From positions 1 to 64,000 of the forward strand of contig CAZJBX010000009.1 in NCBI GenBank assembly GCA_964544605.1: DNA of 64,000 nt, written 5' to 3'. Source of the DNA: JAMIFN01 sp964544605. GTDB taxonomy: Bacteria; Pseudomonadota; Gammaproteobacteria; Burkholderiales; Burkholderiaceae_C. Under the pieces are notes generated by a model, which worked only from the letters and a program-made list of their open reading frames with translations, did not search any database and was not told the origin of the DNA. Both the position numbers and the translations under genes were made by a program. Shown piece by piece: positions 41,740 through 49,952 of this stretch; positions within the stretch are counted from its first letter, which is position 1, and each line of letters opens with the position of its first letter.

Positions 41740-43035
41740 ATGAAGCCTGCCCCGACTGAAGCCGCCCAAGCCTTTGCCCACCGCCGCCGCCAAGCCCAGC
41801 TTTTGCTGCTGCTGGCCATGCTGCTGTTTGTGGCCAGCTTGCTGTGGGCCAAATACTGGCCAGCGCAGGCGTTTTATGCGGGCGCGCTCAAAGCCTTTGC
41901 GGAGGCGGCGATGGTCGGCGGCTTGGCCGATTGGTTTGCCGTCAGCGCCCTGTTTCGGCGCATTCCCATCCCCTTCCTCAGCGGCCACACCGATGTGCTG
42001 CGCCGCAACCAAAGCCGCGTGGCGCACAACCTGGCCTTGTTTGTGCGGCAGCATTTTTTCAGCCCTGAGGCCATCAGCCAACTGCTGCGCCAGCACGATT
42101 TGCCCCTGCTCTTGGCGCGTTGGCTGCGGCAAAAACGCAACCGCCAAAACTTGGCCGCGCATTTGCAAACGGCGCTGCAAGGGGCGCTGCACAGCTGGGA
42201 TGACGCACCCATTCGCCGCCTCATTCAAAACGGCCTGCAAGATGCCCTGCGCCAAGCCGAGCTGCGCCCTGCCATTGCCCGCAGCTTGGCCTTGTTCACG
42301 CATGAGGGCCGCCATCAAGAATTGCTCGATGCCCTCATCACCCGCTTGGCCGCTTACTTGGCCAAAGAGGAAACGCATGGCCGCTTTGCCCACCTGCTGG
42401 CCGATTATTTGCGCGAGGAATACCCCGTGTGGGAGAAGATGCTGCCGACGCAAGCCATCAGCGGCAAGGGGGCCAATATCGTGCAAGACATCATGCAAAG
42501 CTTCTTCTACAAAATACAAAGCCAGCCCGATCACTTTGTGCGACAAGAGGTCAACGACTGGGTGGCGCAGTCTTTGCAGCGCATTGAGCACGACCGGGCT
42601 TGGGCCGAAAGAATCCACGCCATGCAAGCCTATGCCGCCGATAACCCCGAATTCCAGCGCTTTGCCGCCAGCATTTGGGAAGACATCCGCCACTGGCTGC
42701 TGCAAGACTTGGCCCAGCCCAACTCCCAACTGCACCGCCTGAGCCAAAGCCTGGGCCTGTGGCTGGCGCAAACCCTGCTGCGCGATGCCGATTTGCGCCG
42801 CAGCCTGCAAAACCGCCTGGAGGCTGCCGCACAAAGCATGGCCCCTGAGCTGGGGCAGTTTCTAGAAGGCCACATCGCCAGCACCTTGGCCGGCTGGGAT
42901 AGCGCCCTCATGGTGCAAGAGATTGAAACCCAAGTGGGCAAAGACCTGCAAGGCATCCGCATCAACGGCACCCTATTGGGCGGCGCCATTGGCCTGCTGC
43001 TGTGGGGCTTGGCCCAGCTTGTAAACTTGCTCTAA
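41740..43035 (+). CDS. DUF445 family membrane protein
   Basis: A 431-aa protein. A first TM lies near residues 21-37 (AQLLLLLAMLLFVASLLWA). It is followed by the conserved KAFAEAAMVGGLADWFAVSA and LFRRIPIPFLSGHTDVLRRN, the DUF445 signature. A long helical, probably coiled region follows, then a C-terminal TM (LGGAIGLLLWGLAQLVNLL). The family (YjiN and relatives) is of unknown function. ATG at 41740 is chosen because the frame upstream lies inside the GMC gene in another frame. Confidence 0.88.
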   Translation: MKPAPTEAAQAFAHRRRQAQLLLLLAMLLFVASLLWAKYWPAQAFYAGALKAFAEAAMVGGLADWFAVSALFRRIPIPFLSGHTDVLRRNQSRVAHNLALFVRQHFFSPEAISQLLRQHDLPLLLARWLRQKRNRQNLAAHLQTALQGALHSWDDAPIRRLIQNGLQDALRQAELRPAIARSLALFTHEGRHQELLDALITRLAAYLAKEETHGRFAHLLADYLREEYPVWEKMLPTQAISGKGANIVQDIMQSFFYKIQSQPDHFVRQEVNDWVAQSLQRIEHDRAWAERIHAMQAYAADNPEFQRFAASIWEDIRHWLLQDLAQPNSQLHRLSQSLGLWLAQTLLRDADLRRSLQNRLEAAAQSMAPELGQFLEGHIASTLAGWDSALMVQEIETQVGKDLQGIRINGTLLGGAIGLLLWGLAQLVNLL

Positions 43036-43057
43036 TCTTTTTTAAGCCCGAAGCACC

Positions 43058-44089
43058 ATGACCTTTACCGCCCAACAAGCCCTGCAACGCGTCATTGAAA
43101 ACCGCGAAATCTTTCACGATGAAATGCTCAGCCTCATGCGGCAAATCATGCAGGGCCAAGTCAGCCCCACCCTGATTGCCGCCATCATCAGCGGCCTGCG
43201 CGTGCGCAAAGAAACCGTGGGCGAAATCGCCGCCGCCGCGCAAGTCATGCGTGAATTTGCCACCCAAGTCGAAGTGCCGCACAGCGCCCATTTGGTCGAT
43301 ATTGTGGGCACAGGCGGCGATGGCGCAGAGAGCTTCAATGTCTCCACCACCAGCATGTTCGTGGCCGCCGCAGCGGGGGCCAAAGTCAGCAAACACGGCG
43401 GGCGCTCGGTCAGCAGCAAATGCGGCAGCGCCGATTTGGTCGAGCACCTTGGTGCCAGCTTGAACTTAAGCCCAGAGCAAATCGCCCAATGCGTGGCCGA
43501 GACGGGCATCGGCTTTATGTTTGCGCCCAACCACCACCCCGCCATGCGGCATGTGGCCGCCGTGCGCAAAGAGCTGGGCGTGCGCAGCATCTTCAACATC
43601 CTCGGCCCGCTCACCAACCCTGCGGGCGCGCCCAACATCCTGCTGGGTGTCTTCCACCCTGATTTGGTCGGCATCTTGGTGCGCGTGCTGCAACGCCTCG
43701 GGGCCGAGCACGCCCTGGTGGTGTGGGGCCGCGACGGCCTCGATGAAATTAGCCTCGGCGCCGCTACCTATGTGGGCGAGCTCAAAGACGGCCAAGTGCG
43801 CGAATACGACATCCACCCTGAGGACTTTGGCATTGCCATGCACTCGGGCCGCAGCCTCAAAGTCGCCTGCGCTGAAGATTCGGCCCGCCTCATGCACAGC
43901 GTGCTGCACGGCGAGGCTGGCCCCGCCCGCGACATCGTGCTGCTCAACAGCGGCGCGGCGCTGTATGCCGCCAATATCGCCGCCAGCATTGCCGAGGGCA
44001 TTGCGCTGGCTCGCCAAGCCATCGACAGCGGCGCGGCCCTGGCCAAGCAAAAAGAATTTGTGGCCGCCACACAAAAACTGGCGGCTTGA
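43058..44089 (+). CDS. trpD: Anthranilate phosphoribosyltransferase
   Basis: Second step of tryptophan synthesis: joins anthranilate to PRPP. The 343-aa length is standard and no TrpG amidotransferase domain is fused. VDIVGTGGDGAESFNVST is the PRPP-binding loop (conserved GTGGD), followed by KHGGRSVSSKCGSADLVEHL (anthranilate-side residues), NHHPAMRHVAAVRKELGVR and FNILGPLTNPAG. The family's metal-binding DE pair fits RDGLDEISL. No other trp genes are adjacent. Confidence 0.96.
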   Translation: MTFTAQQALQRVIENREIFHDEMLSLMRQIMQGQVSPTLIAAIISGLRVRKETVGEIAAAAQVMREFATQVEVPHSAHLVDIVGTGGDGAESFNVSTTSMFVAAAAGAKVSKHGGRSVSSKCGSADLVEHLGASLNLSPEQIAQCVAETGIGFMFAPNHHPAMRHVAAVRKELGVRSIFNILGPLTNPAGAPNILLGVFHPDLVGILVRVLQRLGAEHALVVWGRDGLDEISLGAATYVGELKDGQVREYDIHPEDFGIAMHSGRSLKVACAEDSARLMHSVLHGEAGPARDIVLLNSGAALYAANIAASIAEGIALARQAIDSGAALAKQKEFVAATQKLAA

Positions 44090-44176
44090 ATGCCATCGCC
44101 TGCCGCAAGCGACACCATTTGTCGCCTGTTTGCCTAGCATTGCCGTTGTCTCAATGCAATTAGAAAGGTGGCGCGT

Positions 44177-45145
44177 ATGGCGCAAGATCGTGTAGAAGTT
44201 TTATTGGAGCGCGTGGCCGTGGCGCTGGAAGCCATTGCCACGCATTTGCAAGCGGCTGCGCCTGCTGGGGCCGTGGCCCAGCCCGTGGTGGCTGCCGCGC
44301 AAACAGTGCTGCGACAGGTGGCGCAGGCAGAAGGGGCTGACAGCGCAGAAGCCGCTGCTGTCTCTTTGCCTGCCGTGCAAATGGGGCCAGGGCAGGTTTT
44401 GGGGCCGTTTTTGGCCCACCACGGCATCAGCATCAAGGTGCTGCCGCAGGCCGAGGAGGCCGACCGCGTGATTGACAGCTTGGCCCTGTATTTGGGCGAC
44501 AACTACGCCGCATTGGCCACGCTGTTGGGCAAAATGAAGCGCACCATGCAAAAGGGCGAGGGCTTTACCGAAAGTCTGAAAGACCGCCCCCAAAGCGATG
44601 TCACCACGGTGTGTCAATTTGCCACCCGCTTGCATGAAATCGCATTTTTGGAGCAATATCAATACCAGCGCTCTCCTGCTTATTTGATTCGCGCCAAAAC
44701 ATCGAGCCTGCCTATGGGGCAACGCTTTTTTGGCGGGCAATGGCTGGAGCGCTACATCTGGCAAAAGGTCAAGGCCGTGCACGCCCGCGCCTGTGAAGAA
44801 TTTGGCCGTCCGCTGTCACTTGAGTGTTTGGTGAACCCGCAAATCGTGCTGCCCAATGGCGATGACTTTGAGCTGGACATCCTCGCCTCGATAGGCGGCA
44901 ACATCTACTGGATTGAAGCCAAAACCGGCGACTACCAGCAGCATGTGAACAAATACGCCAAATTTGCCAAACAACTGGGGCTGGATCGCCAGCACTCTTG
45001 GATGGTGCTCAGCGAAGCCAGCCCCGATCGCTGCGACACCCTGTCTGCCTTGTTTGGTATGCAGGTGAGCCATTTGCAGGGCTTTGAAGCCCGCCTATGG
45101 GCGCAATTGCAAGCTGACGAAGCGGCGGGTTTGCTCAATTTGTAA
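44177..45145 (+). CDS. PD-(D/E)XK nuclease-like protein (DUF1887/Card1-type C-terminus)
   Basis: A 322-aa protein. Residues 1-65 are a helical, Ala-rich coil. Residues 75-180 form a predicted wHTH-like or helical middle (LKDRPQSDVTTVCQFATRLH). The C-terminal half has FFGGQWLERYIWQKVKA (184-200), then FELDILASIGGNIYWIEAKT plus G (231-251), a PD-(D/E)XK core with Glu191, Asp234 and Glu247-x-Lys249. The layout resembles DUF1887 (Card1/Can2) nucleases, but no CARF sensor is evident. ATG at 44177 has GAAAGG 9 bp upstream. A role in nucleic-acid cleavage or defence is inference. Confidence 0.65.
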   Translation: MAQDRVEVLLERVAVALEAIATHLQAAAPAGAVAQPVVAAAQTVLRQVAQAEGADSAEAAAVSLPAVQMGPGQVLGPFLAHHGISIKVLPQAEEADRVIDSLALYLGDNYAALATLLGKMKRTMQKGEGFTESLKDRPQSDVTTVCQFATRLHEIAFLEQYQYQRSPAYLIRAKTSSLPMGQRFFGGQWLERYIWQKVKAVHARACEEFGRPLSLECLVNPQIVLPNGDDFELDILASIGGNIYWIEAKTGDYQQHVNKYAKFAKQLGLDRQHSWMVLSEASPDRCDTLSALFGMQVSHLQGFEARLWAQLQADEAAGLLNL

Positions 45146-45163
45146 ACCCTGCTGCGCCAGCCC

Positions 45164-45192
45164 AAAAAAAAGGACGCTGCGGCGTCCTTTTT
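45164..45192. terminator. Bidirectional Rho-independent terminator
   Basis: A-run, AGGACGC-TGCG-GCGTCCT, T-run: a perfect 7-bp stem flanked by A7 and T5. It can end both the nuclease gene (+) and gatB (-). Confidence 0.88.
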
Positions 45193-45208
45193 CTTGTGCG
45201 GCCGTGGT

Positions 45209-46678
45209 TTATGCCATTTTGTCGCGCAGCATTTGCGTGAAGACGGCGGGGTTGCCCTGGCCTTTGCTGGCCTTCATGGCTTGGCCGACCATGGCGTTCA
45301 GGGCCTTGTCTTTGCCGCCTTTGAATTCCTCCACCATTTTTGGGTTGGCGGCGATGATGCCGTCGATGATTTTTTCGAGTGCGCCCGTGTCTTGAATTTG
45401 GCGCAGGCCTTTGGCGTCAATGATTTTTTCCACATCGGCCTGGCCACCTTCCCACAGCACATCCAGCACTTGTTTGCCGGCGTTGTTGCTGATGTCGCCT
45501 TTGGCGATGAGGGCAATCATTTGCCCCAGGGCTTCGGGCGGCACGGGGCAGGCGGTGATGTCGGCTTCAAGTGCATTCAGGCGTTTGGCGATGTCGCCCA
45601 TGACCCAGTTGGCCGCCAGTTTGCCTTGGCCTGAGGCTTGGGCCGCCGCTTCAAAGTAGGCGGCGTTGGCGGGGCTGGATGTGAGGGTGACGGCATCGTA
45701 TTCGGGCAGCTCGTAGTCGGCCATCAGGCGCTCGACCAACTGGCGCGGCAGCTCAGGCATTTGCGCCTGCACTTCTTGCACCCAACTGCGCTCAATGATG
45801 AGGGGGGGCAGGTCGGGGCTGGGGAAGTAGCGGTAGTCGGCGGCGTCCTCTTTTTCGCGCATGGCGCGGGTTTCGCCCGTGTCGGGGTCAAACAAAACGG
45901 TCGCTTGTTTGAAGCTGAGGCCGTCCTCAATTTGCTCGATTTGCCAGCGCACCTCGTAGTCGATGGCCTGCTGCATGTGGCGGAAGCTGTTGAGGTTTTT
46001 GATTTCACGGCGCGTGCCCAAGGGCTGACCAGGGCGGCGCACCGAGACATTGGCATCGCAGCGGAAGGAGCCTTCTTGCATATTGCCGTCGCAGATGCCA
46101 ATCCAGGTGACGATTTTGTGCAGCTCTTTGGCATAGGCCACGGCCTCGGCGCTGGAGCGCATATCGGGCTCGGTGACGATTTCCAGCAGCGGCATACCGG
46201 CGCGGTTGAGGTCGATGCCGCTCATGCCGTCAAAGTCTTCGTGCAGGCTTTTGCCCGCGTCTTCCTCAAGGTGGGCGCGCACCAAACGCACGGTTTTCTT
46301 CACGCGCTCTTTGGCCTTGCCTTCTTCCACAAAAAAGGAGACTTTGCCGCCGATGACGACGGGGTGCTCAAACTGGCTGGTTTGAAAGCCGCTGGGCAGG
46401 TCAGGGTAGAAGTAGTGTTTGCGGTCAAAGATGCTGCGCTCGGCCACTTCAGAGCCAACGGCCAGGCCAAACTGAATGGCGCGCTCGACGGCTGCGCGGT
46501 TCATCACGGGCAGGGTGCCGGGCAGGGCCAAATCGCCTGCGCTGGCTTGGCTGTTGGGCGCAGCGCCAAAGGCGGTGGGGCTGCGGCTGAAGATTTTGCT
46601 GTGGGTGGCCAGTTGGGCATGGGTTTCAAAGCCGATGACGACTTCATAGCCTTGAATGAGTTGGGGGCTGCTGCTCAT
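45209..46678 (-). CDS. gatB: Aspartyl/glutamyl-tRNA(Asn/Gln) amidotransferase subunit B
   Basis: GatB is the kinase/transamidase subunit: it phosphorylates the misacylated Asp or Glu and lets ammonia from GatA react. The 489-aa length is normal. YEVVIGFETHAQLATHSKIF is the signature start, followed by PDLPSGFQTSQFEHPV and LLEIVTEPDMRS, then GSFRCDANVSVR and REIKNLNSFRHMQQAIDYEV. The helical tail ends with KGQGNPAVFTQMLRDKMA. It appears intact, unlike its partner GatA, and lies 17 bp downstream of it. Confidence 0.96.
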   Translation of the reverse strand: MSSSPQLIQGYEVVIGFETHAQLATHSKIFSRSPTAFGAAPNSQASAGDLALPGTLPVMNRAAVERAIQFGLAVGSEVAERSIFDRKHYFYPDLPSGFQTSQFEHPVVIGGKVSFFVEEGKAKERVKKTVRLVRAHLEEDAGKSLHEDFDGMSGIDLNRAGMPLLEIVTEPDMRSSAEAVAYAKELHKIVTWIGICDGNMQEGSFRCDANVSVRRPGQPLGTRREIKNLNSFRHMQQAIDYEVRWQIEQIEDGLSFKQATVLFDPDTGETRAMREKEDAADYRYFPSPDLPPLIIERSWVQEVQAQMPELPRQLVERLMADYELPEYDAVTLTSSPANAAYFEAAAQASGQGKLAANWVMGDIAKRLNALEADITACPVPPEALGQMIALIAKGDISNNAGKQVLDVLWEGGQADVEKIIDAKGLRQIQDTGALEKIIDGIIAANPKMVEEFKGGKDKALNAMVGQAMKASKGQGNPAVFTQMLRDKMA

Positions 46679-46695
46679 GGGGGTATCTCTTGGGG

Positions 46696-48159
46696 TTAGT
46701 TGGCTTGGTAGCAGGCGGGGCTGGGGCGGCTGCTGGTGTTGGCGGCCTCAAACTGGGCTGCAATTTGCAGCAAGCGGGCTTCGCCAAAGTAGGGGCCGAC
46801 CAGTTGCAGGCCCACGGGCAGGCCATCGGCCAAGCCAATCGGCAGGCTGAGGGCGGGTAGGCCAGCCAAGGCGGCGGCGGCGGTGTAGCGGTTGGCGGCA
46901 ATGGCGCTGCTGGCTTGACCCACGGCGGGCGCAGGGCCAGCGGCCACAGGCAGCGCAATGGCGGCGCAGCCGGCCAGCGCAGTGTGCAGCTCTTGCGCCA
47001 TCAGGCGGCGCACTTTTTGCGCTTGGAAGTAGTGGCTTTGGATGTGGGCTTCGGCCAGCACATGGTTGCCCAAAATGAGGAATTGCTGCAGCAAATCGCC
47101 AAAGCCCTCGCTGCGCGATTGGGTGTAGAGGGCATCGAGCTTGCTGGCATCGGCGCTGCGGTGGCCAAAGCGCACGCCGTCGTAGCGGGCCATATTGCTG
47201 GTGGCCTCGGCTGCGCCCAGCAATTCAAAGCAGGTGGCGGCGAGTTCGCTTTGCGGCAGCTCAATCGGCAGCAGTTCAGCGCCCAGGCTTTGCAATTGCG
47301 CCAAGGCTGCTTCAGTCGCTTGCGCTGTAGCGGGGGCCAAATCAGCCAGCACAGCGGCGCTGGGGCGGGCGATTTTCAGCCCAGCCAAGCCCGTGCCCAA
47401 GTCGCGGGCAAAGTCCTCGGCGGGGGCATCCAAGCTGGTGGCATCGCGGGCGCAGTCTGGCCCGGCCAAATGCTGCAAAAGCAAGGCGGCATCGGCGGCG
47501 CTGCGGCTGAGGGTGGCCACTTGCTCGCAAGAGGAAACCAAGGCCGCAATACCAAAGCGGCTGACGCGGCCATAGCTGGGCCTGAGCGCCAGCACGCCTT
47601 GGTGGGCGGCCGCTTGCAGCAGGCTGCCGCCAGCATCCACACCCACCGCAGCGGGGGCCAAGCCTGCGGCCACGGCCACGGCGGCGCCACTGGCGGCACC
47701 ACCGGGCAGGCGCTGGGCGTCAAAGGCGTTTTGCACCGTGGCGCTGGCGCAATTGCCGCCTTGGGCATTGAGGCCGAATTCGTCCAAATTCAATTTGCCC
47801 AAAGTGACAGTGCCTTGGGCGCTAAGGGCCTCAATCGCCGCCGCATCAAAGGGCGAGCGATAGCCCGCCAGCATTTTGCTGCCTGCGCTGGTTTCAAAGT
47901 GTGCGCTTACTAGGTTGTCTTGGTAGGCCAGCGGCAGGCCCAGCAGCGGCGCGGCTTCACCGGCGCTCAGGCGGGCATCGGCGGCTTGCGCTTGGGCCAG
48001 TGTGGTGGCGGCGTTTTGCGCGGCAAATGCGCCCAGCTCAGGGTGGGCGGCGGCGCGATCCAAATAATGCTGCGCCAAGGCGCTGGCGGAAGTGCTTTTG
48101 TTTTGCAAAAGGGCGGCTTGCTGCTGCAAGCTCAAGTGGTGTAGGGCGGGGCTGCTCAT
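46696..48159 (-). CDS. gatA: Asp/Glu-tRNA amidotransferase subunit A with degenerate amidase active site
   Basis: GatA normally hydrolyses glutamine in an amidase-signature site and passes ammonia to GatB. This 487-aa copy keeps the fold and the nucleophile Ser179 (VGVDAGGSLLQ), but two thirds of the Ser-cisSer-Lys triad are lost. The catalytic Lys in the usual AHKD motif is Gln80 (LPLAYQDNL, codon CAA at 47922-47920), and the usual GGSSGGS is GGAASGA (153-159), with Ala155-Ala156 at the cis-Ser position. The Arg after GGSI is also gone. The gene lies in the normal gatCAB order beside mreB, which indicates it is the ortholog and not a stray amidase. Start ATG 48159; a TTG at 48192 would be longer. 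Confidence 0.93.
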   Translation of the reverse strand: MSSPALHHLSLQQQAALLQNKSTSASALAQHYLDRAAAHPELGAFAAQNAATTLAQAQAADARLSAGEAAPLLGLPLAYQDNLVSAHFETSAGSKMLAGYRSPFDAAAIEALSAQGTVTLGKLNLDEFGLNAQGGNCASATVQNAFDAQRLPGGAASGAAVAVAAGLAPAAVGVDAGGSLLQAAAHQGVLALRPSYGRVSRFGIAALVSSCEQVATLSRSAADAALLLQHLAGPDCARDATSLDAPAEDFARDLGTGLAGLKIARPSAAVLADLAPATAQATEAALAQLQSLGAELLPIELPQSELAATCFELLGAAEATSNMARYDGVRFGHRSADASKLDALYTQSRSEGFGDLLQQFLILGNHVLAEAHIQSHYFQAQKVRRLMAQELHTALAGCAAIALPVAAGPAPAVGQASSAIAANRYTAAAALAGLPALSLPIGLADGLPVGLQLVGPYFGEARLLQIAAQFEAANTSSRPSPACYQAN

Positions 48160-48216
48160 GGGGTGGGGCTCAAAAAGATGGGGGCAATGCAAAGGGGCGC
48201 AAAAGGGGCGCGGCGC

Positions 48217-48528
48217 TTATTCAATGACGCGGGGCACCAAAAACAGGCCGTCTTGCGCGGCGGGGGCGTTTTGCATCAGGCGCTCGCGGTCGATGTCGGT
48301 TTGCGCCACATCGGCGTGCAGACCCAAGCGGCCCTCTTGCAAATCGGGGCTGGGGCGGGTCAAGGGGGCAATGCCTTCGGTATTTGTCGCCAGCAGGTTT
48401 TGCGCGGCTTGCAAGCTGCCTTGCAGGGCGCTGAGTGCGGTTTGGGCTTGGGCCTCGCTCAAGCGGAGATGGGCCAATTTGGCGCAGTGCAAAACCTGCG
48501 CGAGTTCAATGGGGGCTTGCTGGGACAT
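48217..48528 (-). CDS. gatC: Aspartyl/glutamyl-tRNA(Asn/Gln) amidotransferase subunit C
   Basis: Small 103-aa subunit that wraps around and stabilises the GatA-GatB complex. It shows the family helix pair (HCAKLAHLRLSEAQAQTALSAL) and the conserved end QDGLFLVPRVIE. ATG at 48528 has AGAGG 8 bp upstream. It is first in the gatCAB transcription unit. Confidence 0.93.
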   Translation of the reverse strand: MSQQAPIELAQVLHCAKLAHLRLSEAQAQTALSALQGSLQAAQNLLATNTEGIAPLTRPSPDLQEGRLGLHADVAQTDIDRERLMQNAPAAQDGLFLVPRVIE

Positions 48529-48865
48529 AAGGGCCTCTTGAGGGCTGAAGGCCAAGCCGAGCCGAATGCGGCTGTGCGCTTGGCTTGAAAAGGTGAGAAA
48601 GGGGCCAATAAGCCATGTAAAACAAGGGCTTAGACCACTGTCTGTAGAAATAAGTAAGGTATGATTCTATCTTTAGAAATGGGCCCGAGAAACAGACCGT
48701 TTTGGCTTTGTGGATGGGGCCTCATTTTTGCTCTTTTGCCCCCCTTGTTTGGGCTGAGGGCCGGCCAAGCCCCTTCTCTCAGCCTTGCTTTTGCCTTGCG
48801 TGCTTTTTGTGGTTCTGTGCAAAAAGGCGCCGGGCTTTAGTCTTTTTCAGATTGCGATTTGCACC
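48529..48865. other. Divergent intergenic region between gatC and mreB
   Basis: A 337-bp stretch with no credible gene. It must hold promoters for gatCAB (minus) and mreB (plus). A TATGAT at 48660-48665 could be a -10 hexamer for mreB, but no good -35 sits at the right distance. Pyrimidine-rich sequence with C6 and T-runs fills 48720-48800. Confidence 0.6.
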
Positions 48866-49906
48866 ATGCGTTTCTTTACCCGCTATTTCTCTAGCGATTT
48901 GGCCATTGACCTCGGCACGGCCAACACCCTGATTTTCGTGCGCGACAAAGGCATTGCGCTCGACGAGCCTTCTGTTGTGGCTATCCACCACGACGGCGGC
49001 CCCCAAGGCAAAAAATCCATCAAGGCCGTGGGCCAAGAGGCCAAGGCCATGCTGGGCAAAGTGCCTGGCAATATGGAAGCCATCCGCCCCATGAAGGACG
49101 GCGTGATTGCGGACTTCGTCATCACCGAGCAGATGATCAAACAGTTCATCAAAATGGTGCACCCCCGCAGCATGTTCAAGCCCAACCCCCGCATCATTGT
49201 GTGCGTGCCCTGCGGCTCCACACAGGTTGAAAAACGCGCCATCCGCGATGCCGCTTTGGGCGCGGGTGCCAGCCAAGTGTTTTTGATTGAGGAGCCGATG
49301 GCCGCAGCCTTGGGTGCGGGCCTGCCTGTGTCTGAGGCTTCTGGCTCGATGGTGGTGGATATCGGCGGCGGCACAACTGAGGTCGGCGTGATTTCCCTCG
49401 GCGGCATGGTTTACAAAGGCTCTGTGCGCGTGGGCGGCGACAACTTCGACGAGGCCATCACCCACTACATCCGCCGCAACTACGGCATGTTGATTGGCGA
49501 GCAAACGGCTGAGGCCATCAAAAAACAAATCGGCTCCGCCTTCCCTGGCTCTGAAGTGAAAGAGATGGAAGTCAAAGGCCGCAATTTGAGCGAAGGTGTG
49601 CCCCGCAGCTTCACCATCAGCAGCAATGAGGTGCTAGAAGCCCTGACCGACCCGCTGAACCAAATCGTTTCTGCCGTGAAAACGGGCTTGGAGCAAACCC
49701 CGCCTGAGCTGGGCGCAGACATTGCCGAGCGCGGCATGATGCTGACGGGCGGCGGCGCTTTGCTGCACGATTTGGACCGCCTGCTGTGCGAAGAAACGGG
49801 CCTACCCGTGCTGGTGGCCGAAGACCCCCTGACCTGCGTGGTGCGCGGCTGCGGCATTGCCCTAGAGCGCATGGACACGCTGGGGTCCATCTTCACCAAC
49901 GACTGA
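48866..49906 (+). CDS. mreB: Rod shape-determining protein MreB
   Basis: Actin-like ATPase that forms membrane-bound filaments guiding lateral wall synthesis. It has 346 aa. IDLGTANTLIFVRDKGI is the phosphate-1 loop, VVDIGGGTTEVGVISLGG phosphate-2, and GMMLTGGGALLHDLDRLL the adenosine motif. MRFFTRYFSSD is the usual amphipathic membrane-binding N-terminus, so ATG 48866 is chosen over an in-frame ATG 81 bp upstream. It is first in mreBCD-mrdA. Confidence 0.96.
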   Translation: MRFFTRYFSSDLAIDLGTANTLIFVRDKGIALDEPSVVAIHHDGGPQGKKSIKAVGQEAKAMLGKVPGNMEAIRPMKDGVIADFVITEQMIKQFIKMVHPRSMFKPNPRIIVCVPCGSTQVEKRAIRDAALGAGASQVFLIEEPMAAALGAGLPVSEASGSMVVDIGGGTTEVGVISLGGMVYKGSVRVGGDNFDEAITHYIRRNYGMLIGEQTAEAIKKQIGSAFPGSEVKEMEVKGRNLSEGVPRSFTISSNEVLEALTDPLNQIVSAVKTGLEQTPPELGADIAERGMMLTGGGALLHDLDRLLCEETGLPVLVAEDPLTCVVRGCGIALERMDTLGSIFTND

Positions 49907-49952
49907 TAGGGAAGCACATGGGGAGCACAGTCTCCCCAGTTTTTTGTGATTT

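Noticed and set aside
47600..48000. This gatA being an unrelated amidase paralog
   Set aside because: It is flanked by gatC and gatB, next to mreB as in relatives, and keeps GatA-specific segments outside the active site.
48660..48665. TATGAT as a full mreB promoter
   Set aside because: No -35 hexamer at 16-18 bp; kept only as a remark on the intergenic region.
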